A DNA stretch of 64,000 nt from positions 1 to 64,000 of the forward strand of contig SFEX01000008.1 in assembly GCA_004557075.1 (NCBI GenBank). The letters are read 5' to 3'. The position numbers and the translations under genes are program-made. Under the pieces are notes generated by a model. It was not told the DNA's origin. It did not search any database and was given only the letters and a program-made list of their open reading frames with translations. Below, piece after piece: positions 15,486 through 22,887 of the stretch. The first letter of the stretch is position 1. Every line of letters starts with the position of its first letter. The DNA is from Clostridiales bacterium (GTDB taxonomy: Bacteria > Bacillota > Clostridia > Oscillospirales > Oscillospiraceae).

Positions 15486-16934
15486 TTATCTCAATTTTAT
15501 GCAATAATATGAGAGAAGGTAGGTTTTTTCCGTTTTATATGCGTTCCACACCTGGTCGGCAAGCTCCTCGGGGCGATTTTCCTTGCGCTGAACGGAGCGT
15601 ATCTCCTCAATGACCTCCTGGAGATCGTTTTCGCAGTCCTCCTCAAGCGCGTAGAAGCGGTCGCAGTTTAGATAGGCATATACCATGAGACTGCGGTATT
15701 TACCCTCAGGCTGAGCCTCAAATTCGCCGCGTATCTCCTGAACAAGGCTGTCGAGCTGGACGATGTAGCTCTGCTTTATCGCCTCGATCTCGGCTGCGGC
15801 GAGCGCGCGCCTGTACTGCTCGCGGCTCATGTCGCCTGCCTGAAGCAGAACTTCTTTGGCGATATCGGTGTAGCTTGCTTCCTCGTTTATTATTCTCTCC
15901 GCGCCGTCTTTAAATATACCGTAATCCCAGCGCGAGGTGTCCGCGCCGAGTAGGCGGTCAATTTCCTGATGATAATTGTCCGCGATCTCCGTCACCTGTT
16001 CAGCGCTCAGATTTCGGGCGAGAACGTAGGATTTCAGCAGATCGTACTGCGACCAGACAAAGCAGCCGGCGACCGCCGCAAGCAGCAGCATGAAATATAT
16101 CGCAATTTCGGCAAAAATTTTGCCCTTGGTCTTTTTATGGATGTTTTTTGGATTTTTTTCAGTTGCCAGCAGGGAGTCTGTCTCGGGAAGCTTGCCGGAG
16201 CTGAGATACTCCGAGTATGCGTCGCAAACGGTCTTGGGGTCGCCGAACATTACCATGCGGCCTTTATCGAGCCACAGCACCTTGTTGCACTGCTCGCGCA
16301 CCGTTTGCAGCGAGTGCGAGACCATGAGCGCGGTTGTGTCGCCGGAATCTATGATCTCCTGCATACGCTTCTGGCTTTTCTTGCGGAAATCGCCGTCGCC
16401 GACGGCGAAAATTTCGTCGAGAATTATTATGTCCGGCTCGACCATGCTCGCAATGGCGAAGGCTATGCGGCTTTTCATGCCCGAGGACAGGGTGCGGAAT
16501 GGGTTGCTCTGGAACTCGCGCATATCCGCAAAATCAATTATTTCGTCGTATTTTGAGTCGATAAACTCCTTCGAGTAGCCCATGAGCGCACCGCGCAGAT
16601 AGACGTTTTCCTTAACGGTCATCTCGCGGTCAAAGCCCGCGCCCAGCTCAAGCAGAGCACAGATCTTGCCCTCTTTTTTTATGCTGCCCGAGGCGGGGGA
16701 GAGCGTTCCGCTTATGGCCTTCATCATGGTGGATTTGCCTGCGCCGTTTTTGCCCACGACGCCGAGCATATCGCCCTTTTCGAGGCTGAAGGACACATTT
16801 CTCAGCGCCCAGAACTCATTGGAGCGGCTGCTTTTTTTGAAAATGCGCTTTACAATGTCCGCCGTCGCGCGGGAATTTGACTTGCGGTAGCGCACGGACA
16901 CATTGTCAAGAATAAGAACCTTGTTATCTTCCAT
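15486..16934 (-). CDS. TagH-like ABC exporter ATPase with extracytoplasmic C-terminal domain
   Basis: A 482-residue ATPase subunit of a polysaccharide/teichoic-acid-type exporter. The N-terminal 250 residues are the ABC domain: Walker A GKNGAGKSTMM (about 61-71), signature LSSGMKSR, Walker B IIILDEIFAVGD. A basic linker follows (IHKKTKGK), then one membrane helix around 272-292 (FAEIAIYFMLLLAAVAGCFV) and about 190 predicted extracytoplasmic, mostly helical, acidic residues. B. subtilis TagH has the same layout. GGAGG precedes the ATG. It is the last gene of the operon, 11 bases after the permease. Confidence 0.88.
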   Translation of the reverse strand: MEDNKVLILDNVSVRYRKSNSRATADIVKRIFKKSSRSNEFWALRNVSFSLEKGDMLGVVGKNGAGKSTMMKAISGTLSPASGSIKKEGKICALLELGAGFDREMTVKENVYLRGALMGYSKEFIDSKYDEIIDFADMREFQSNPFRTLSSGMKSRIAFAIASMVEPDIIILDEIFAVGDGDFRKKSQKRMQEIIDSGDTTALMVSHSLQTVREQCNKVLWLDKGRMVMFGDPKTVCDAYSEYLSSGKLPETDSLLATEKNPKNIHKKTKGKIFAEIAIYFMLLLAAVAGCFVWSQYDLLKSYVLARNLSAEQVTEIADNYHQEIDRLLGADTSRWDYGIFKDGAERIINEEASYTDIAKEVLLQAGDMSREQYRRALAAAEIEAIKQSYIVQLDSLVQEIRGEFEAQPEGKYRSLMVYAYLNCDRFYALEEDCENDLQEVIEEIRSVQRKENRPEELADQVWNAYKTEKTYLLSYYCIKLR

Positions 16935-16945
16935 TCTATACCTCC

Positions 16946-17713
16946 TTATACATACAGTGCGATCTTATCGCGGCATATGCGGTAGGTAAATCCGCCCACG
17001 AGCATACAGAACGCGGCCATGCAGGCGAGAATGAGGTGGAATGAAATGGAGGGAACGGTCGAGTGTATGATAAGCTGCCGGAAATAGTCGATGCACATAT
17101 AAAGGGGGTTGCAGTTTAAAAGCCTGCGCATGATGCCAGGCAGGATGGACACGTCGTAGAATATGGCCGAGGCGTACATGATGACGCGGGTTATGACCGG
17201 CCACAGATAGTTTACGTCGCGGAAGAAAATATAAAGGGTGCTCAGGAACATCCCAATGCCGTAATTTATGAAAAACAGGCAGACGATGGGGAACAGCAGC
17301 CACAGAAAACGCCAGTGGAAGCTTATCCCGTCCACGGCGACAAAGACGAAAAACACAACGAGCGAGACGAGAAAGTCAATAAAATGCGCTGTGCTGTGGG
17401 ATATGAGAAAATAATACTTGGGAACGGGAACCTTACTGTAAATAGGCGCGTTGTCGTACAGCACGCGCATGGCGCTGCGGGTCGTGTAGGAAAAATAGTT
17501 GAACAGAAGCAGGCCGCAGAACAGGTAAATGGTGTAGTGCGGCATATTCCGGCCGAAAAACGTGCCGAAAACGAGATCCATGGTCAGCAGCAGGAGCAGG
17601 GGTGAGAGCGCGCTCCACAGAATGCCGAAGGTTGTCCGCTTATATTTTTTTATAAAATCTCGCCTTATCAGTTCAGCAAGCAGGAAGCTACTGCCTTTCT
17701 TATCTGAAGCCAT
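16946..17713 (-). CDS. TagG-like ABC-2 permease for surface polymer export
   Basis: A 255-residue ABC-2 type permease with about six hydrophobic segments and the conserved early motif RDFIKKYKRTTFGILWSAL typical of TagG/KpsM/RfbA exporters. The start at 17713 (MASDKKGSSF) is chosen for its AGGAGA site; the frame to 17749 has none. It pairs with the ATPase 11 bases downstream to move a lipid-linked polymer across the membrane. The cargo is inferred, from the glycerophosphotransferase upstream, to be a polyol-phosphate type polymer. Confidence 0.88.
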   Translation of the reverse strand: MASDKKGSSFLLAELIRRDFIKKYKRTTFGILWSALSPLLLLLTMDLVFGTFFGRNMPHYTIYLFCGLLLFNYFSYTTRSAMRVLYDNAPIYSKVPVPKYYFLISHSTAHFIDFLVSLVVFFVFVAVDGISFHWRFLWLLFPIVCLFFINYGIGMFLSTLYIFFRDVNYLWPVITRVIMYASAIFYDVSILPGIMRRLLNCNPLYMCIDYFRQLIIHSTVPSISFHLILACMAAFCMLVGGFTYRICRDKIALYV

Positions 17714-17791
17714 AAAACAATTTTCTCCTAAAAATAAATGGAAAGCCATGATTACCGGTCATTATATCATAGCTTTCCCTATAGTTCCACA

Positions 17792-18388
17792 TTATTTTTG
17801 CGCCGTAAACTCAAGGTAGTCCTCGGGCGTGTTGAAATCCCGAGTGAAGCTGTCGAGCACGACGTAGCCAGAGCCTATGTCCCGACCCATGAGCGGGAGA
17901 GAGGCGTACAGGTGATACACCTGCCAGCCCTTGCACTCGGCGATCTTCCCGTCTAAAAACAGAGAGCGAACCTCAAGATAAAGCCTGCGGAAAAGCTCGC
18001 CGTCGCGAACCAGCACTGCGCATATGCTGCTTTCGCTGCCGAAAAACAGCACAGGCTCGCGCCCACGGGCATTTATAACTGCCTTGACGGCGGCCTCGGA
18101 ATAGAGCACGTCCCCGTAGAGAAAGCACATATCGTCGCCGATAAGCTCGGCCGTGAAGCGGTCTATCTCCAAAACGTTGTTCTTCGGCTCATAGCGTCTC
18201 GCGCCGGGAACGTTTAAATCTTCGTTGTGGGAGGTGATGATAAGCTCTGCATCCGGGTCGTTTTCGTGCACAAGCCGCACGGTGCGCTCGAGCAGGGTCT
18301 CCCCGTCAATGCGAATCTCCTGCTTATCGTGCCCCAAAAAATTATTCCACCGGCTGCCCTTGCCGTCGGCCATGATAACATATCTCAT
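17792..18388 (-). CDS. Nucleotidyltransferase (NTP-transferase fold, LicC-like)
   Basis: A 198-residue sugar- or choline-phosphate nucleotidyltransferase. The N-terminus MRYVIMADGKGSRW is the nucleotide-binding G-x-G-[ST]-R loop, with Ala-Gly changed to Ala-Asp; a Lys-Gln-Glu follows at 22-24, and the metal-binding Asp is probably in FLYGDVLYS (about 103-111). Short enzymes of this kind make CDP-choline or other CDP/UDP-activated monomers. It overlaps the upstream ATP-grasp gene by four bases (ATGA) and precedes the exporter. It probably supplies the activated unit for polymer assembly or decoration; the substrate is unknown. Confidence 0.75.
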   Translation of the reverse strand: MRYVIMADGKGSRWNNFLGHDKQEIRIDGETLLERTVRLVHENDPDAELIITSHNEDLNVPGARRYEPKNNVLEIDRFTAELIGDDMCFLYGDVLYSEAAVKAVINARGREPVLFFGSESSICAVLVRDGELFRRLYLEVRSLFLDGKIAECKGWQVYHLYASLPLMGRDIGSGYVVLDSFTRDFNTPEDYLEFTAQK

Positions 18389-19434
18389 TTGATTATACCG
18401 TGCTCGCGATAGAAATCGCCGAGCCTGCCGTAGCGCTGGGGACCCCAGAGCTGGATGATGTTAACGCCCGAGGAGGTGTTCGCCTCGATAACGGTGAAGC
18501 CCTCGGCGGTCGGGAGGATATCCCACGCGATTATATCAAGATAGGGAAAATTGTGGCTTATATCTAAAAGCTGCGACTTGATGGCATCCCAGTTCGGAAT
18601 AACCGTGCCCTTTATCTGGGCGCGGGTGTCAGGATGCGTCTCGTAAACGGTGAGGTTATGCAGGGTGCGCGCCTCGCTGAGCGTGCCGGTTTCAATATCG
18701 ACGTTTGCGACAAGCCCGCCGCGGCTGCCGTTATCGACAGCGCCCGTCCATGCCGCGCCTATGCGCTGCACGGCAAAGCAAAGCTCAAATTCCCCTGTTT
18801 CCGCGCTGCGCAGGACTATCATGCGCAGGGTGTTTGCCGCGTTGGGATAGATGGCGTTCAGGTAATCGGCCTGATGCGCGTAGGCGCATATGAGCCAGTC
18901 GGGGCTTTTTTTCAGGATATCCAGCAGCTCCAGCTCAGTGTGCGGTTCATCGTTGCGCAGGATGCCGTGACCGTTATATTTTACTATATGCACGCCCTTG
19001 CCCTTGCCCGCGCCCACGGGCTTGACGACGAAGGCTCCGACCTCGTGCAGCAGAGCTATGACATCCTCATAGCCGTCAAAAACGCGGCCGTTCATGCCGG
19101 CGATGCGCTTATCCTTTTTTACGCAGTATATCTCGGGAGTTTCGCAGTAGCGCTCGATTACCTGAGAAAAAACGACCTTGTTGTTGAGCAGGTCATTGTA
19201 CGGCTCGTTTATGCGGCGGGAGCGGTACCAGTCAAACTCGGAAAGATACTGCTTTTTGTCGTTGTGCTTAAAGTCGTACAGCGCTATCTGATCGACCATG
19301 TATCCGCCGAATATGGCGTGGTGGATGCGCTTGTAAAACGGAAGCTTAAAGTGATTGGGCGCAAACAGTATCCTTACTACCCACAGCACCATCAGCTTGA
19401 TTTTGGCGAGCAATGCGCTCAGAAATTGCATCAT
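18385..19434 (-). CDS. Sugar-transfer-associated ATP-grasp protein (single domain)
   Basis: A 349-residue ATP-grasp enzyme of the type associated with surface polysaccharide loci. The ATP-binding lysine K138 and glycine loop are in VVKPVGAGKGKG (136-147), and the metal-binding E317/N319 in FTVIEANTSSG. An amphipathic N-terminal segment (about 14-26) could touch the membrane. Such enzymes join a carboxylate to an amine or similar through an acyl phosphate, so it may add an amino acid to the polymer. The GGAGAG site supports the start at 19434, which makes an unusual 89-base overlap with the upstream glycerophosphotransferase gene. Confidence 0.8.
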   Translation of the reverse strand: MMQFLSALLAKIKLMVLWVVRILFAPNHFKLPFYKRIHHAIFGGYMVDQIALYDFKHNDKKQYLSEFDWYRSRRINEPYNDLLNNKVVFSQVIERYCETPEIYCVKKDKRIAGMNGRVFDGYEDVIALLHEVGAFVVKPVGAGKGKGVHIVKYNGHGILRNDEPHTELELLDILKKSPDWLICAYAHQADYLNAIYPNAANTLRMIVLRSAETGEFELCFAVQRIGAAWTGAVDNGSRGGLVANVDIETGTLSEARTLHNLTVYETHPDTRAQIKGTVIPNWDAIKSQLLDISHNFPYLDIIAWDILPTAEGFTVIEANTSSGVNIIQLWGPQRYGRLGDFYREHGIIK

Positions 19435-20557
19435 GTTTATCTCTCTCCATGCAATCGATAATAAGCTCCGCGATCTTATCCGTGGCTCTGCCGCTTAAAT
19501 CGGGCAGATATTTCTCACGGAAGCGCTCGTAATTGGCGTAGTCGTATTCGCCGCTGTTAATGGCGGCCATAAGCTCCTGCGCGTCGCTGAAAACGCAGCC
19601 GGGGAATTCGTCGAACAGCTTCACGTTCAGGCCGTTGTGCGCCATATAATCCTCGTAGTCGAACAGGTAGAAGTATACGGGCTTGCCGAGCAGCGCGGCC
19701 TCGATGGTGATGGCGGAGTAGTCTGTTATGACGCAGTCGCACACCGACAGCACCGTGGAGGTCGGAACCTTGCTGCCCGTGATGGCGGGCGGTATCGACT
19801 CCACGTCAAGGAGCTGATTCGGGTGGCGCTTTATGATAAGCATATCCTTAGTCTCAAAGGCAAAGGCGTCGACAAGCTTTGACGGTTCAAGAACCTGACC
19901 CTTGCGGAAGGTGGGGGCGTACAGGATGATCTTGCGCCCTCTGAGCCAGGGGTAGGCTTCGTCAAACTGCCGTCTTGCCTCGGAAACGCCCTCGCGCAGC
20001 CTATCCATGCGGGGCAGGCCGACGTTGTAGAGAACGTCCGGCTCCACGCCGAAGGAGGCGCAGTAGAATGGATTGAAAGCGCGGCCACCGGCGATGATGA
20101 CGTCGTAATTTTTATGCATGCGCATTTCGCGGGCGATGACGTCGCTTCTGCCGAACTTCTTGCCGAGCGACTGATAGCCGGATTTTTTTATCTTGCCCAT
20201 GGCGTGCCACATCTGGATGACGGCAAGCTCCTTTTTGTGGTGCAGAACGGAGACCGCCGGCCAGTAGGAGTCGAGCAGGCATACCCTCGAGGTGGCGAGG
20301 TGGTACATGCTCTTTAAGGTGACGCCGGCGAAGTTGAGCATGCTTTTTAAGTTGTTGTCAACCCTGCATGTTATGGCGACTATCTCCATATCAGGGTACA
20401 GCTCAAGGAGCTTATCCTGCAAAAACAGGAAATCCTCCGATGGCGTATTGGACTGGCGGCTGAGAAAAACAAGCTTGTTGTTTTTTATGGGAAAGAGCTT
20501 CATGAACAGGTAGATGAAATTCATCAGCCAGCGCAGCAGAATAAAAGCTATTCGCAT
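19346..20557 (-). CDS. CDP-glycerol glycerophosphotransferase family protein (TagB/TagF-like)
   Basis: A 403-residue membrane-associated transferase that adds polyol phosphate from a CDP-activated donor to a lipid-linked glycan. Conserved pieces: QMWHAMGKIKKSGYQ (about residues 114-128, with the catalytic His), ILYAPTFRKGQV near 206, IKRHPNQ near 235, and VCDCVITDYSAITIEAALLGKP near 268. The start at 20557 (MRIAFILLRW) follows GAGGAG; the first 25 residues are hydrophobic and then basic. The 30 C-terminal residues are encoded in the overlap with the ATP-grasp gene. Its own promoter lies at 20652-20680. Confidence 0.87.
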   Translation of the reverse strand: MRIAFILLRWLMNFIYLFMKLFPIKNNKLVFLSRQSNTPSEDFLFLQDKLLELYPDMEIVAITCRVDNNLKSMLNFAGVTLKSMYHLATSRVCLLDSYWPAVSVLHHKKELAVIQMWHAMGKIKKSGYQSLGKKFGRSDVIAREMRMHKNYDVIIAGGRAFNPFYCASFGVEPDVLYNVGLPRMDRLREGVSEARRQFDEAYPWLRGRKIILYAPTFRKGQVLEPSKLVDAFAFETKDMLIIKRHPNQLLDVESIPPAITGSKVPTSTVLSVCDCVITDYSAITIEAALLGKPVYFYLFDYEDYMAHNGLNVKLFDEFPGCVFSDAQELMAAINSGEYDYANYERFREKYLPDLSGRATDKIAELIIDCMERDKHDAISERIARQNQADGAVGSKDTVCAQSL

Positions 20558-20632
20558 AATACTCCTCACGATATGTACGAAAACGTCATATACAAAAATA
20601 TTAGCATCGATTGACAAGGGAATACACGCCTG

Positions 20633-20649
20633 ACAGCGATGCTATCAGC
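20633..20649 (-). promoter_or_regulatory. Inverted repeat just downstream of an internal promoter
   Basis: TGACAGCGATGCTATCA is palindromic except for one pair. It lies immediately downstream of the -10 box at 20652-20657 and could be an operator controlling the lower part of the polymer operon. Confidence 0.35.
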
Positions 20650-20651
20650 CT

Positions 20652-20680
20652 ATTATATAATCATCAGAGCCGCTTGTCAT
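20652..20680 (-). promoter_or_regulatory. Promoter before the glycerophosphotransferase operon
   Basis: Minus strand: -35 ATGACA (20675-20680), 17-base spacer, -10 TATAAT (20652-20657). It lies between the tandem ATP-grasp gene and the five-gene run down to 15486. Confidence 0.6.
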
Positions 20681-20690
20681 CACAAAAATA

Positions 20691-22709
20691 TTAACAAAGC
20701 TTTTTGCCCTGCCTCTTGAGTTCAAGCTTATGCATGAAGTATGCGTGAACATTACTGTTGTAGGTCGGGTAGCGGTGCAGATCCTGATGGGTGTTGATCT
20801 CAAGCACCTTGAAGCCCGAATCTGTTATCACAACGTCAAAGCCGAGGTATTCCAGCGGTCGTATGTACCGGCAAATTTCGGGGATGATGCGCGTGACATC
20901 ACTCCAGTGCGGGAGCATGCCCTCTATTCTTACCCCGGTGTCGGGATGCGTTGGGCAGGGGGTGATGATGTGCTCCTTAATTATCTCGGCGTCGTGGAAA
21001 CGCCCGGTTTTCTCATCGACGTAAGCGAAAACGCCGCCGGAGCCGATGTTGTCGGTAAAGCCGGTGCTTTTTGTGCCTATGCGGAAGTAGGCGTTTTCGA
21101 TGACGGGATCGAAGCCTCGGCGGTTAATGACCATTATGCGCACCGTGCAGGCAACGGAGCTGTATATCTTCCTCAGCTCGCTGTGCATGACGATATATTC
21201 CGAAACGTTGTAGTAATCGTCAAGGCCGGAGAGAAAAGAGAGCATCTCCTGCTCGTCCTTTTCCTCGCCGTTTACGCTGTATCGCCCCTCGCCCTCATAG
21301 CCAAGCTTATAAAAGCCTATCCCGTGCGAGCCGACGGTGGGCTTCATTGCAAGAAGCTTTCTCTTGCGCAAAAGCGCCAGAAGCCCGTCAAAGCTGCGCG
21401 CGTACCCCTCCGGGCAGTCGGGCATTTTAAGAAGCTGCATCGCGCCGTTTCGCGGAACGAGATGGTAGTAATATTCGGGCAGGTAGCGGCTGTATTTATC
21501 CAAACAATAGCGCAGTGTGACCTTGTCCCACAGGAGCTTGCGGTATTCGTTATTCAGCGGCCGCAGCCACTTATAGTCGCGGTCGGAGAGAAAGTCCTTG
21601 TAGTTTTCCTCCGTCAGACCGTACTGCTTTATGTGATAGGACAAAAAGCCGCGCTTGTGCGCCCATCTTTTCTCGGCGCGGGTCGTGAGTTTGTCTCGCC
21701 TGTCCTCGCGCAGAGCCTTTTTCCAGCCGCGGTACATATAGTCCATGAAGCCGTGCCGCTTGGCGCGAAAGCTCCAGAGGTAGCGGTCGATTATCTCAAT
21801 CGCGCGACGAAATCCCACAAAACGCGGCTTTGCTCGCCGTTTGAGGGCTATAAACTCCGCTGTTTTTTCGTTGAAATGCTCGAGATATGTGAGATCGGCG
21901 CCGGTGTCAACGCGCATTATCTTAAAGCCGTTTTCCGTCAGGCGCACGGCAAAGCTCATGTACTCAAGCTCGTTAAACTCGGCCGCTATGCCGCGCAAGC
22001 GCTCTGAGATCGAGGGAAAGTCATCTATCCTGCCGCCGGAGTAATTTCCCGCGTCGTCCACAGCCGACAGCTCGCGGTTTGAAGTGTACCAGTTTTGGGA
22101 GACACCCGGCTGCGCATCGGTCAGGATGGAAAACAGCGGCTCCGGCCCGTCGCCCTCGTTAACAAAGGCAAGGTGCAGTGTTGGGGCAAAACTTGAGCGG
22201 ATAAGCTCGGTGATTATATATCCCGACGGCAGCGATGCAAGCTTACGGCGCATTTCTGCCTCACTGAGCGTCTCGCCGTCTATAAAAAACGCGCTTCCGT
22301 CAAAGCCGTATGTATGCTCCCGTGTCTTTACGGAGTTTGACGCCTTTCGCACGGTGACGGCGCCCTTTTCCCGTATGATCCGTATCACGCCGTCAAGGCT
22401 CTGCTCAAGGCCATCGTGCAGAGGGAGAATGAACTGCTCGCCGTCGCGCGTGAGCAGGCTGTAATACCTCTCGGGCAGAAGCTCTGAGTGCCTGTCGAGC
22501 GCGTATGACATCGAGAGCTGGTCGCCGAAAAGCTTATCGAACTTTGCGTCGAACGGCAGCAGGGAGAATATCTCCTTATCGCTGATGTCAAGGTTGTTTT
22601 TTCGCTTGTATTTTTTTATGCGCTCAAGGTGAAACCACTCGTCGGCCGTTGCGAATGTGAAGCCGCGAAACAGGAGCGCCGCGCTTTTTATAAGCTTTAA
22701 AGCTCTCAT
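20691..22709 (-). CDS. Tandem ATP-grasp protein, N-terminal domain degenerate
   Basis: A 672-residue protein made of two related ATP-grasp modules (about 40-280 and 365-665). The C-terminal module looks active: K456 with the glycine loop in AMKPTVGSHGIGF, and metal-binding E637 and N639 in GFKVLEINTHQDLH. In the N-terminal module the aligned positions are R121 (Lys lost), R266 and D268 in GFKIMRVDTGADL, so ATP/Mg binding is probably lost. It belongs to the sugar-transfer-associated ATP-grasp type. It is first on the minus strand from the divergent promoter region, opposite a similar tandem protein. It probably ligates a substituent to a surface polymer; substrate unknown. Confidence 0.78.
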   Translation of the reverse strand: MRALKLIKSAALLFRGFTFATADEWFHLERIKKYKRKNNLDISDKEIFSLLPFDAKFDKLFGDQLSMSYALDRHSELLPERYYSLLTRDGEQFILPLHDGLEQSLDGVIRIIREKGAVTVRKASNSVKTREHTYGFDGSAFFIDGETLSEAEMRRKLASLPSGYIITELIRSSFAPTLHLAFVNEGDGPEPLFSILTDAQPGVSQNWYTSNRELSAVDDAGNYSGGRIDDFPSISERLRGIAAEFNELEYMSFAVRLTENGFKIMRVDTGADLTYLEHFNEKTAEFIALKRRAKPRFVGFRRAIEIIDRYLWSFRAKRHGFMDYMYRGWKKALREDRRDKLTTRAEKRWAHKRGFLSYHIKQYGLTEENYKDFLSDRDYKWLRPLNNEYRKLLWDKVTLRYCLDKYSRYLPEYYYHLVPRNGAMQLLKMPDCPEGYARSFDGLLALLRKRKLLAMKPTVGSHGIGFYKLGYEGEGRYSVNGEEKDEQEMLSFLSGLDDYYNVSEYIVMHSELRKIYSSVACTVRIMVINRRGFDPVIENAYFRIGTKSTGFTDNIGSGGVFAYVDEKTGRFHDAEIIKEHIITPCPTHPDTGVRIEGMLPHWSDVTRIIPEICRYIRPLEYLGFDVVITDSGFKVLEINTHQDLHRYPTYNSNVHAYFMHKLELKRQGKKLC

Positions 22710-22741
22710 ATGAAAACTCCAATTTATACTGTTGTTCTGAT

Positions 22742-22770
22742 ATTATACAATAAACCGACAGTATAATCAA
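22742..22770 (-). promoter_or_regulatory. Minus-strand promoter of the polymer locus
   Basis: -35 TTGATT (22765-22770), 17-base spacer, -10 TATAAT (22742-22747), about 33 bases before the start of the 672-residue protein. It is back to back with the plus-strand promoter at 22793-22821. Confidence 0.75.
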
Positions 22771-22792
22771 ATTATAATTTGCGCTGCCGGGA

Positions 22793-22821
22793 TTGAATTG
22801 GGGCGAACTTTGTAATATAAT
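22793..22821 (+). promoter_or_regulatory. Plus-strand promoter of the polymer locus
   Basis: -35 TTGAAT (22793-22798), 17-base spacer, -10 TATAAT (22816-22821), about 65 bases before the GTG start at 22888. Confidence 0.75.
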
Positions 22822-22887
22822 AGCGGGGCTGATTTGAATTTATATAATAATAAAGAATTCCGTTTCATCGGAAAGAGGGAGCATTAA

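Noticed and set aside
20730..22007. 425-codon open frame opposite the tandem ATP-grasp gene
   Set aside because: Antisense shadow; the minus-strand frame has motifs, promoter and ribosome site, while this one has none.
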